Of a DNA stretch of 6,622 nucleotides, positions 1 to 5,846 are shown piece after piece (the stretch's first letter is position 1; every line of letters begins with the position of its first letter). The DNA comes from JBFWML01 sp050251635 (GTDB taxonomy: Bacteria > Campylobacterota > Campylobacteria > Campylobacterales > SZUA-545): positions 1 through 6,622 of the forward strand of contig JBFWML010000068.1 of assembly GCA_050251635.1 (NCBI GenBank), read 5' to 3'. The position numbers were made by a program, and so were the translations under genes. The notes beneath the pieces are model-generated. The model was not told the DNA's origin. It was given only the letters and a program-made list of their open reading frames with translations, and did no database searches.

Positions 1-1
1 C

Positions 2-685
2 TCTTTGGGAACCGCGAAACTGGCGCTGGGTTACCAGCTGAGCGATTTCACCCCGATGAGCAGGGAGCAGATGAAGCTCGGGCTGACCCTGCTTGCCTTG
101 GCGCTTTTGTTGCTGCTGAACTCTCCGCTCAAGCCGTGGTACGGCGGCTTGGGACTGGATGAACGATCGCTTATTTTGGGCTTCGGTCTTTTGGTGTTTT
201 TGCCCGGCTTTAAGTTTTTGGAGTGGGCTGACAGCAAGCAAATTCCCTTTGAGATTATTTTTCTTTTCGGCGCGGGTTTTGCGCTGGCCATGGCTTTCCA
301 GTCAACGGGATTTGATACAACCGTTGCCGGCGCCATGTCCGTGCTGACGGGGCTGCACCCTTCGGTGGCGATGGTGGCCATTGTTTTGATGATGATGGCG
401 GCGGGCTTGGTGGTGAGCAATACGGCGCTTGCCTCGATGGCTCTGCCGATTGTCTATTCGCTGGCGCAGCAAGGCCATCTTGACGTAGAGCTGTTTTTGA
501 TGGTGGCGACCATCAGCGCCAGCTTTGCTTTTGTGTTGCCGATCTCCACGCCCCCCAATGCGATCGCGCTCTCCAGCGGCGCCGTGCGGGTGGGCCAAAT
601 GGCGGCCTACGGCACGCTCTTTAGTCTGCTGGGCGCGCTGCTGCTGGTATTGGTGGCAACGCTGTACTGGCAGTGGGTTCTTTAA
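2..685 (+). CDS. SLC13/DASS-family sodium:anion symporter, C-terminal part (5' truncated)
   Basis: This is the C-terminal 227 codons of an inner-membrane transporter of the divalent anion:sodium symporter family; the reading frame is open at the window edge, so no start is visible. Family members import di- or tricarboxylates (succinate, malate, citrate) or sulfate with Na+. Two family landmarks are visible: an SNTA motif at nt 416-427 within a long hydrophobic hairpin, and TPPNA at nt 548-562 after a helix containing SASFAFVLPI. An FGAGFALAMAF segment near nt 269-301 matches the glycine-rich stretch that precedes the second SNT hairpin. Five or six hydrophobic segments can be seen, and the protein ends in a transmembrane helix finishing WQWVL. 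The stop is TAA. The substrate cannot be decided from this half. The frame looks intact and no intrinsic terminator follows it. Confidence 0.88.
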   Translation, partial: SLGTAKLALGYQLSDFTPMSREQMKLGLTLLALALLLLLNSPLKPWYGGLGLDERSLILGFGLLVFLPGFKFLEWADSKQIPFEIIFLFGAGFALAMAFQSTGFDTTVAGAMSVLTGLHPSVAMVAIVLMMMAAGLVVSNTALASMALPIVYSLAQQGHLDVELFLMVATISASFAFVLPISTPPNAIALSSGAVRVGQMAAYGTLFSLLGALLLVLVATLYWQWVL

Positions 686-727
686 TAAAATTACTCTTTT
701 GGCTTAAGGCCTCCCGTGGCCCGTAAA

Positions 728-736
728 TGGTATGAT
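728..736 (+). promoter_or_regulatory. Candidate extended -10 promoter for the helicase operon
   Basis: The sequence TGGTATGAT reads as an extended -10 element: TG, one base, then TATGAT, one mismatch from TATAAT. No good -35 hexamer sits 16-18 bp upstream, but extended -10 promoters need it less, and sigma70 promoters in Campylobacterota are known to lack a conserved -35. A start about 7 bases downstream would give an untranslated leader of roughly 80 nt before the helicase ATG. This is inference from the motif and from its place in the only sizeable gap of the window. Confidence 0.35.
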
Positions 737-747
737 CCGGCTCCAGA

Positions 748-794
748 TTCGACCGTGTGGTTTTTTGAGCGTGAAACAGGAATGTACGGTCGGG
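748..794 (+). other. Possible stem in the helicase mRNA leader
   Basis: The arm CGACCGT at 750-756 is the exact reverse complement of ACGGTCG at 786-792. G-U pairs on both sides (757-758 with 784-785, and 748-749 with 793-794) would extend it to about 11 pairs enclosing a 25-nt loop. It lies between the candidate promoter and the helicase start. Leaders of cold-shock DEAD-box helicase genes are often structured and regulatory. Here only the complementarity is seen and the function is a guess. Confidence 0.25.
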
Positions 795-826
795 TCGGCA
801 AACCAAGAAAGTGAACCCCCTACCGT

Positions 827-2377
827 ATGAGTCAAACGACAGTCCACGATTCCTTTGAAACCTTTGGCCTCAAGAGCGCGATTTTGCGCGGCGTCACCGA
901 AGCCGGTTTCACCACCCCCAGCCCCATCCAGTCCGAAGCCATTCCCCACATTCTCGCAGGGCGCGACCTGATCGGCCAGGCCCACACCGGCACCGGCAAA
1001 ACCGCCGCCTTCGGTCTGCCCGCCATGAACCGTATCGAGCGCGACAACGCCGTCGAACTGCTGGTGATCACCCCCACCCGCGAACTGGCCACGCAGGTCA
1101 GCGACGAACTCTTTAAACTGGGCCGCTACGCCGGCGTCCGCACCGTGACCGTGTACGGCGGACAGTCCTCCTACCGCCAGATCGACCTGATCGGCCGCGG
1201 CGCGCAGGTGGTGGTCGCCACTCCCGGCCGTCTGCTCGATCTGCTCAGTTCCGGCCGCCTGCAAAACTTCAGCCCTTCGATGGTGGTGCTGGATGAAGCG
1301 GACGAAATGCTCGACATGGGCTTTCTCGACGACATCAAGGACATCTTCAAATATCTGCCCAGCGAGCGCCAAACGCTGATGTTCTCGGCCACCATGCCCG
1401 CGCCCATTCGCGAACTGGCGGGCCGGATTTTGCAAGACCCTGTTTCGGTTAAAGTCACCGCCGAAGAGACGACCAACAAAGACATCGCTCAGCAGTACTA
1501 CGTTATTGAAGAGTACGAGCGCGACGACGCGATTTTGCGCCTGATCGACGCGCAGGAGCCGGCAAAATCGATTATCTTCGCCCGCACCAAAAAAGAGGTT
1601 GACAGGCTGAGCACCATGCTGGTGGCTAAGGGTTATTCAGCCAAAGGCCTGCACGGCGATATGGAACAGCGTGGCCGCGAAGAGGTGATCAAGGGCTTTA
1701 AATCCGGTCAGCTCGAAATTCTCGTCGCCACCGATGTTGCTGCCCGCGGTCTGGATGTTAAAGATGTTTCCCATGTCTTTAACTATCACATTCCCTTCGA
1801 TCCCGAAAGCTACGTTCACCGCATCGGCCGAACCGGCCGCGCCGGGAAAAAGGGCATTGCCGTCACCTTGGTAACCCCGCTGGAATTCAAAGAGCTTCAG
1901 CGCATCAAAAAGATTGTCGGCACCGATATTCGTCACGAGCTGGTTCCCACGTTGGGTGAAGTGAAGGTGGCGCAGTCGGGCAAACTGGTGCACGAGATTT
2001 TGCACGCCCACCTGAGCGATGAAGCGCAAGCGCTGCTTTCGACGCTGACCGAAGAGATGGATATGCCCCAGGTTGCGTTGAAGATGCTCTCTTTGCTGAT
2101 CCAAAAGCAGGATGTGAGCGGTCCGGATCGCATCGGTGTAAGCGCGGCAAGACTGGAAAAGCTGCTGAGCGATCAGCGCCGCGACTTTGGCGGCAAGGGC
2201 GGTTACAACCGCGGCGGCTCGAAGGGCGGCGGCTATCGCCGGCCCTACGGCGGCGGTGGCGGTGGCGGAAACCGTGGCAGCTATGACCGCGACCGGGGCG
2301 GCGATCGGGGCGATCGCGGCGGTGACCGCGGCGGCCGTCTTCCGCGCAGCTACAACAGCCCGCGTCCCCGCGACTAA
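827..2377 (+). CDS. deaD: DEAD-box ATP-dependent RNA helicase with RGG-rich tail
   Basis: This 516-aa ATP-dependent RNA helicase would unwind short RNA duplexes in ribosome assembly, mRNA turnover or cold adaptation. All core motifs are present. The Q-motif glutamine is Q35, motif I is AHTGTGKT (52-59), Ia is PTRELA (83-88) and Ib is TPGR (132-135). Motif II is DEAD (156-159), III is SAT (187-189), V is ATDVAARGLD (301-310) and VI is HRIGRTGR (331-338). These give two RecA-like domains, about residues 10-210 and 220-370. A helical region to about 450 and a tail rich in Gly, Arg, Asp and Tyr (about 454-516) follow. It is shorter than E. coli DeaD (629 aa), and I see no clear DbpA-type RNA-binding domain. 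The ATG has only a weak ribosome site upstream (AAGAAAGTG near 805-813). It heads a likely operon, with the next gene starting about 12 bases after its stop. An RhlE-type name is possible; the helicase family is certain but the symbol is not. Confidence 0.96.
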   Translation: MSQTTVHDSFETFGLKSAILRGVTEAGFTTPSPIQSEAIPHILAGRDLIGQAHTGTGKTAAFGLPAMNRIERDNAVELLVITPTRELATQVSDELFKLGRYAGVRTVTVYGGQSSYRQIDLIGRGAQVVVATPGRLLDLLSSGRLQNFSPSMVVLDEADEMLDMGFLDDIKDIFKYLPSERQTLMFSATMPAPIRELAGRILQDPVSVKVTAEETTNKDIAQQYYVIEEYERDDAILRLIDAQEPAKSIIFARTKKEVDRLSTMLVAKGYSAKGLHGDMEQRGREEVIKGFKSGQLEILVATDVAARGLDVKDVSHVFNYHIPFDPESYVHRIGRTGRAGKKGIAVTLVTPLEFKELQRIKKIVGTDIRHELVPTLGEVKVAQSGKLVHEILHAHLSDEAQALLSTLTEEMDMPQVALKMLSLLIQKQDVSGPDRIGVSAARLEKLLSDQRRDFGGKGGYNRGGSKGGGYRRPYGGGGGGGNRGSYDRDRGGDRGDRGGDRGGRLPRSYNSPRPRD

Positions 2378-2391
2378 GGGCTGTTGCCCTT
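2376..2391 (+). promoter_or_regulatory. Hairpin over the helicase stop and the permease ribosome site
   Basis: AAGGGC (2376-2381) and GCCCTT (2386-2391) form a perfect 6-bp inverted repeat with a TGTT loop. The left arm contains the AAGGG that would serve as the ribosome binding site of the permease, and the right arm covers the proposed TTG start at 2390. No T-run follows, so it is a poor intrinsic terminator. It is better read as a structure that could hide the permease start until ribosomes finishing the helicase open it. The repeat is seen; the function is inferred. Confidence 0.4.
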
Positions 2392-3292
2392 GGGCGTGCA
2401 GTTTCGCAGCCGTTTTGTACGTTTAAGCCAAGAGCGCCAAGGTGAATTGTTCATCTTGGCCGAAAGTTTTCTGTGGGCGTGGCTGCCCATCTTGACTATC
2501 CTCACCTACAGCGCCTTGGCGCCTCTTTGGTCTCTTCTTTTAAGCACTTTTATCGCCGCTTGTTTTTTTGCCGTCGTTCTTTACCGCCAAAACCGCTTGG
2601 GTGAACTCTTTTGCCGGGCTGCCTGGCAGGATCTGGGCTGGGCTTCCTTTTGGATTATGATGCTTTTCGTTCTCTATTTTGCGGGTCTTGAGCATACAAC
2701 GGCGGGTAATGCCGCCGTGATTTTATTTATGCAGGTCCTTTTTGCGTTTGTCTATTTCAATCTATTTAAAAAAGAGCCGATCGCGCCCATTCATCTACTG
2801 GGTGTTGCGCTGATGAGCATGGGTGCGGTTTTGATTCTGTTTCCGGGACGCTGGGAGTTCAATCCGGGCGATTGGCTGGTTTTGCTTGCCGCCATGAGCG
2901 CACCCGTGGCTAACCGCTATCAGCAGCGCGCAAGACGCTATGTGAGCGCGCAGACCATTTTGTTTGTGCGCTCGGCCTTAAGTCTTCCGCTTTTGTGGCT
3001 GCTGGCAACGGCTTTTTCAACGCAGCCGTTTGCATTCGGCGAGGCGCTTTCGGTTTGGCCTTTGATTCTAATCAACGGGCTTGTCTTGATGGGCGCGTCA
3101 AAAATTTTTTGGGTCGAGGGTCTGCACCGCATCGCGCTGACCAAGGCAAGCGCCCTGACCGCCGTCGGACCGCTCTTTACGCTTTTTTTTGCGTGGTGGG
3201 TATTGGGCGAAAGCCCCGCCTTGCTGCAGTGGATCGGCATGGTGCCGATATTGGCGGGCGGTATCTTAATAACACAAAAGGTTGCGGCGTGA
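2390..3292 (+). CDS. EamA/DMT-superfamily permease
   Basis: This is a 300-aa integral inner-membrane protein of the drug/metabolite transporter superfamily. About ten hydrophobic helices are arranged as two repeated EamA halves (roughly residues 18-155 and 162-296). The second half shows the typical run of an FWVEGL helix, then AVGPLFTLFFAWWVLGE, then a closing glycine-rich helix ending GGILI. Members export amino acids, metabolites or toxic compounds; the substrate cannot be predicted. The start is uncertain. TTG at 2390 lies 9 bases after AAGGG (2376-2380). TTG 2384 is too close to that site, GTG 2396 is further away, and TTG 2447 after AAGG (2439-2442) would begin just before the first helix. 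It follows the helicase by 12 bases and overlaps the next gene by 4 bp. An uninterrupted run of eight T at 3183-3190 lies in frame. Confidence 0.9.
   Translation: MGVQFRSRFVRLSQERQGELFILAESFLWAWLPILTILTYSALAPLWSLLLSTFIAACFFAVVLYRQNRLGELFCRAAWQDLGWASFWIMMLFVLYFAGLEHTTAGNAAVILFMQVLFAFVYFNLFKKEPIAPIHLLGVALMSMGAVLILFPGRWEFNPGDWLVLLAAMSAPVANRYQQRARRYVSAQTILFVRSALSLPLLWLLATAFSTQPFAFGEALSVWPLILINGLVLMGASKIFWVEGLHRIALTKASALTAVGPLFTLFFAWWVLGESPALLQWIGMVPILAGGILITQKVAA
3276..3281 (+). promoter_or_regulatory. Ribosome binding site for the 120-aa protein
   Basis: AAAAGG lies 7 bases before GTG 3289, inside the end of the permease gene. It supports GTG 3289 as a true start and marks as non-coding the open frame that continues upstream in the same phase through the permease. 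Confidence 0.6.
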
Positions 3293-3651
3293 GTCAACGG
3301 GAAGATTCGGTTAAGCGCAACCGTTTTGCAAGGGAGCTGCACCGCTTTTTGCGCCGATCGGCGGCGATCGCCTCCGACCCGGCCGCAAGTTGGCCGGATT
3401 TTTGCCAAGGGGTTCAGGCAGCGCTTAAAAAGCTCGAACAGACCGAAACGGCAGCGCTCTACAGCCCTTATTACACCGAAATGCTGCGTCTTGCGGAGTC
3501 GGTACGGTTGCGCGCCGCCGCACCGGAAGGGGATATGGCCGAGATGTCGGTATGGCTTCCTAGGGAGATGAACCGCCTGGAAAAGATGCGCCGCGTGGGC
3601 AGCTATCAGCGTTCCGGACATAAGCGTTATGAAAACGAGGAGTGGGAGTGA
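3289..3651 (+). CDS. Unrecognised 120-aa charged helical protein
   Basis: I do not recognise this family. The product is a soluble, Arg/Glu-rich protein, probably mostly helical, with no signal peptide or membrane segment and one cysteine (C39). It has a basic N-terminal part (KRNRFARELHRFLRR, 9-23), a middle helix with YSPYYTEMLRLAE (58-70), a segment WLPREMNRLEKMRR (89-102) and an acidic end, YENEEWE. The GTG start shares GTGA with the permease TGA stop and has AAAAGG 7 bases upstream; its own TGA shares GTGA with the start of the response regulator. That double overlap argues for translational coupling and a shared task, possibly as partner or target of the CheY-like protein. No HxxKG phosphotransfer motif or other catalytic signature is visible. 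Confidence 0.75.
   Translation: MSQREDSVKRNRFARELHRFLRRSAAIASDPAASWPDFCQGVQAALKKLEQTETAALYSPYYTEMLRLAESVRLRAAAPEGDMAEMSVWLPREMNRLEKMRRVGSYQRSGHKRYENEEWE
3637..3642 (+). promoter_or_regulatory. Strong ribosome binding site that sets the response-regulator start
   Basis: GAGGAG lies 5 bases before GTG 3648, inside the last codons of the 120-aa gene. The alternative GTG at 3642 overlaps this element, so 3648 is the better start. This is the clearest ribosome site in the operon. Confidence 0.65.
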
Positions 3652-4061
3652 ATCCGAAAAAAATCGTGCTGGTGGATGATTCGCGAACCATTTTGGAAAC
3701 GGTGGGCTTTGCGCTTGATCCGTTGATTCAATCCGGTGCGATCGTCTATGAATCCCGCCTCAATCCCAAGGAGTTTTTGTGGGATCTGCTTGATGGGAAA
3801 ACCGGCTACGATCTGCTTATTAGCGACATCAATATGCCCGAAATGAACGGACTTGAGCTGATTGACATCATCAAGCGCGAACCGCAGTGGTATCACAAGC
3901 CGATTTTGGTGCTTTCGACGGAGAGTTCGGCGCAGATGAAAGAGAAGGGGCGCAAGGCGGGCGTTGTGGGCTGGATTGTCAAACCCTTCAACGCCGATCG
4001 GCTGCGCCATGTGGTCCGGTTGATTTTGGGGATTGCTACCGAACCAGACGATCGGGCGTAG
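3648..4061 (+). CDS. Single-domain CheY-like response regulator
   Basis: This 137-aa product is a stand-alone receiver domain with no output domain. The acidic pocket is D10-D11, the phospho-acceptor is D60 in the SDINMPEMNG context, the switch Ser is S90, and the conserved lysine is K112 in the KPF motif. W109 sits near the aromatic switch position. The stretches STESS and GWIVKPF resemble chemotaxis-type CheY proteins. Such proteins take phosphate from a histidine kinase and act by binding a partner, in CheY's case the flagellar motor switch. No kinase, motor or receptor gene is in the window, so it is an orphan here and I give no symbol. GTG 3648 is preferred on the basis of GAGGAG at 3637-3642; it overlaps the stop of the 120-aa gene as GTGA. 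Its last 26 bp overlap the end of the minus-strand SPOR gene. Confidence 0.92.
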   Translation: MNPKKIVLVDDSRTILETVGFALDPLIQSGAIVYESRLNPKEFLWDLLDGKTGYDLLISDINMPEMNGLELIDIIKREPQWYHKPILVLSTESSAQMKEKGRKAGVVGWIVKPFNADRLRHVVRLILGIATEPDDRA

Positions 4062-4467
4062 TCAAGAACGCCTCTTTTTCGATGCCGCGCAGGGTCTCAA
4101 GCGATCGGCCCGCCTGTTCCCTTGAGGCATAGGGGCCAACGGCAACGCGGTGAAGATCGGTGCTAAAAAGCCGGGCGTTCAGGCCGTGGGCCTTGAGCTT
4201 GGTCTCCAAAGCCTTGGCCCCTTCGGCGTGCTGGAAGGCGCCCATCTGTACCCAAAACTCAACCTTTTGAACCGCCATCACCCGGTCGCCGTTGCCGGGA
4301 TAAACCGGCTCAATGGGCGGTAGCGGTTGGGCGGGCGCGCTTTGGGGTTTTTCGGGTTGTTCGTCCATGGGAAGCTGCCGTTCGGGCATGGCGGGAAGCA
4401 AAAAGTTGTCGGCCGTGAGCGTCAAAGTGCTCAAAAGCGCAAGCAGCGTATAGCGAAAAAAGTTCAT
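4036..4467 (-). CDS. Exported SPOR-domain protein
   Basis: This is a 143-aa secreted or periplasmic protein. It has an N-terminal signal peptide (MNFFRYTLLALLSTLTLTA, about 1-19), a Pro/Gln-rich linker (about 25-58) and a C-terminal SPOR domain (about 68-143). The SPOR hallmarks are FWVQMGAF (71-78) as first strand and HRVAVGPYASREQA (106-119) as the repeat strand and turn. SPOR domains bind glycan strands of peptidoglycan stripped of peptide stems, often at the division site. No catalytic domain is attached. ATG 4467 is chosen because it begins the signal peptide and has AAAGG (minus strand, 4476-4480) 8 bases upstream; the frame opens further upstream, but that would place hydrophilic sequence before the signal. 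It is the last gene of the minus-strand operon, 43 bases after the 99-aa gene, and overlaps the response-regulator gene tail to tail. Confidence 0.88.
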   Translation of the reverse strand: MNFFRYTLLALLSTLTLTADNFLLPAMPERQLPMDEQPEKPQSAPAQPLPPIEPVYPGNGDRVMAVQKVEFWVQMGAFQHAEGAKALETKLKAHGLNARLFSTDLHRVAVGPYASREQAGRSLETLRGIEKEAFLTTPDRLVR

Positions 4468-4475
4468 ATCGTTAA

Positions 4476-4480
4476 CCTTT
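4476..4480 (-). promoter_or_regulatory. Ribosome binding site for the SPOR-domain gene
   Basis: On the minus strand this reads AAAGG, 8 bases before the ATG at 4467-4465. It decides for the internal start over the longer open frame reaching to 4542. Confidence 0.55.
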
Positions 4481-4510
4481 GGCGTTTGCTCTTTAAAGCA
4501 ACCCCCGTTC

Positions 4511-4810
4511 CTAACGTCCGCTTTCGCACCACAGATCGGCAAGGGCCGCTTCGCCGGAATACAGGGGTGTCAGGATGATCTTGTCACCGTCGTAGAGCGC
4601 GGTTTTGGCGTTTGAAACTGCGGAGATGAGGCACCGCTTCTGAATGGGGATGGGAAAGTGGCAGGCACCCTGCACGGGGGCCTTGCGAAGAATCCGCCGA
4701 TCGCTCCCGCCCGAAAGGGTGCATAGCGTGCCGTCCCAGCGCACCTCGTAGGCATAATGCTGCCCCCACAGTTCAAAGACGGCCAGTAAGACCAAAAGCA
4801 ATTTTTTCAT
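4511..4810 (-). CDS. Unrecognised 99-aa exported four-cysteine protein
   Basis: I do not recognise this family. The N-terminus (MKKLLLVLLAVFELWGQHYA) is a signal peptide with a plausible cleavage after HYA near residue 20. The mature part of about 79 residues looks rich in beta strands and carries four cysteines (C30, C50, C60, C95), consistent with two disulfide bonds in the periplasm or outside the cell. No lipobox cysteine follows the signal. ATG 4810 lies 8 bases after the stop of the glycosyltransferase gene, and the ribosome site is weak, so coupling to that gene is likely. It precedes the SPOR-domain gene, also exported, by 43 bases. A role at the cell envelope is inferred only from export and neighbours. 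Confidence 0.7.
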   Translation of the reverse strand: MKKLLLVLLAVFELWGQHYAYEVRWDGTLCTLSGGSDRRILRKAPVQGACHFPIPIQKRCLISAVSNAKTALYDGDKIILTPLYSGEAALADLWCESGR

Positions 4811-4818
4811 GCCCTATT

Positions 4819-5835
4819 TTATCCGGCCGCCCTTTCGTTTTCGCCCAACAAAAGCATCAGTTCGTCGTAAACCCGCTGCCGATCGAAACGCGCCGTGTTG
4901 GGACCGTGGGAGATGATTCGATCCATCAACGATGCGGCCACGCCCGACTCGAAGCGGTTTTCCGGACTGCACACCTCCGCATCGGCACCCCGATCGGCAG
5001 AAACAACCGGCACACCGGCGGCCATCAGCTCAATTGCCTTGCGGGCAACGCCGGCCGGTTTACGATCGGCGATAACCCCCAAATCGAGCGCCTGAAGGGA
5101 TTCGATGCAGCCATGGGGCCGCACCTGCGCATGGGCGATGGAGGAGATATTGTAGCGGCGGGCCAGTTGCCGGAAACGCTCAATTTCCTCGGGGGTGTCC
5201 ACCCACGCAAGCAGTTTGAGGTTGGGGTGGTAGTCGTTGGCCATGGCCTGCAGTAAAAGATCATGCCCGGAGTGTTCGTTGACGGCACCCAGAATGCCCA
5301 CTAAAATGTTCTTGGGTTCGATCCGCAGCTCATTGCGTATGGTGTCGCGTTTGGCGGAAGGCGCGCCGACGGGATCCAAACCGCCGTGGATGGTGTAAAT
5401 CCGGTCCTTGGTGAGTCCGTAACGATCCAGCAGGCGTCCGCGAATCTGCTCGCAGGCTGCAACGGTGCGCCACAGGCGGCTTACCCAGGGGGTTTTGGGC
5501 TGCCACTCCCACACTACGCCGACGCTTCGCGCACCCTTAAAATGGTGCCATCCGGCCGGGGGGTTGCCGTAGGTAATGATAAAGTCGGGCCGGCAGGTTC
5601 TAGACAGCCGTTTAAGCCGCCTCGATTGCCGCATCCGGCTTAGCAGTCCGCCCTTGGCCGCCAACAGCGGTTCAACCGCAAAGCCGCCGGTTTCAAACAG
5701 TTCAATCAGGCCGGCGTGCTCGCCAAGGGCAAAGAGAACTTCATGCTCGCGGGCTTTGAGGGCGCTGGCTAGGGACTGTGCGTGCCAAATGGCATCGTTG
5801 TACTGGTGGCCGGGGAGCAGAAAGAGAAATTTCAT
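4819..5835 (-). CDS. GT4-like (GT-B fold) glycosyltransferase
   Basis: This 338-aa cytoplasmic or membrane-associated protein is probably a sugar-nucleotide-dependent glycosyltransferase, transferring a sugar to an envelope glycan, lipid or small acceptor. The N-terminal Rossmann half begins KFLFLLPGHQYND and continues with a helix that ends ALKAREHEVLFA, the usual start of GT-B enzymes. The C-terminal half begins near ILVGILGAVNEHSG (177-190) after a TIHGGLD loop (148-154). It contains the donor-binding segment KAIELMAAGVPVVSADRGADAE (266-287). In the classical EX7E motif, E269 is the second Glu, but the first position is A261, so one acidic residue is missing. ATG 5835 starts 11 bases after the mqnA stop, and its ribosome site is weak. 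Donor and acceptor cannot be predicted. Confidence 0.85.
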   Translation of the reverse strand: MKFLFLLPGHQYNDAIWHAQSLASALKAREHEVLFALGEHAGLIELFETGGFAVEPLLAAKGGLLSRMRQSRRLKRLSRTCRPDFIITYGNPPAGWHHFKGARSVGVVWEWQPKTPWVSRLWRTVAACEQIRGRLLDRYGLTKDRIYTIHGGLDPVGAPSAKRDTIRNELRIEPKNILVGILGAVNEHSGHDLLLQAMANDYHPNLKLLAWVDTPEEIERFRQLARRYNISSIAHAQVRPHGCIESLQALDLGVIADRKPAGVARKAIELMAAGVPVVSADRGADAEVCSPENRFESGVAASLMDRIISHGPNTARFDRQRVYDELMLLLGENERAAG

Positions 5836-5846
5836 GGATGTTTTTT

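Noticed and set aside
708..721. GGCC-N6-GGCC hairpin after the SLC13 gene as a terminator
   Set aside because: The stem is only 4 bp and no T-run follows.
704..1435. 243-codon open frame on the minus strand
   Set aside because: It lies antisense to the DEAD-box helicase, whose motifs are unambiguous. The product is a low-complexity Gly/Ala/His/Asp mix that mirrors the helicase codons.
1637..2104. 155-codon open frame on the minus strand
   Set aside because: It is a shadow of helicase domain 2 with no ribosome site or recognisable sequence.
2187..2340. GC-rich repeats as a CRISPR array or mobile repeat
   Set aside because: They are in-frame codons of the helicase RGG tail, with no spacers or regular repeat length.
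3183..3190. Run of eight T inside the permease gene as a phase-variable tract
   Set aside because: The run is short and in frame, and known phase-variable tracts in this phylum are mostly longer G/C runs. There is no evidence of variation.
2995..3288. N-terminal extension of the 120-aa protein in the same frame
   Set aside because: The extension is an out-of-frame reading of the permease helices. AAAAGG and the GTGA overlap favour GTG 3289.
2938..3621. 227-codon open frame on the minus strand
   Set aside because: It is antisense to the permease and the 120-aa gene, both supported by membrane topology or by ribosome sites and overlaps. The peptide shows no domain.
3289..3651. 120-aa protein as a histidine phosphotransfer (HPt) partner of the receiver
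   Set aside because: There is no HxxKG-like motif around its histidines (H18, H111); nothing but neighbourhood supports it.
4486..4501. Inverted repeat TTGCT/AGCAA between the two exported-protein genes
   Set aside because: It is only five base pairs, A/T-rich and without a T-run, so it is weak as a terminator or regulator.
4468..4542. Upstream extension of the SPOR-domain protein
   Set aside because: It would place 25 hydrophilic residues before a clear signal peptide and overlap the 99-aa gene. AAAGG before ATG 4467 explains the start.
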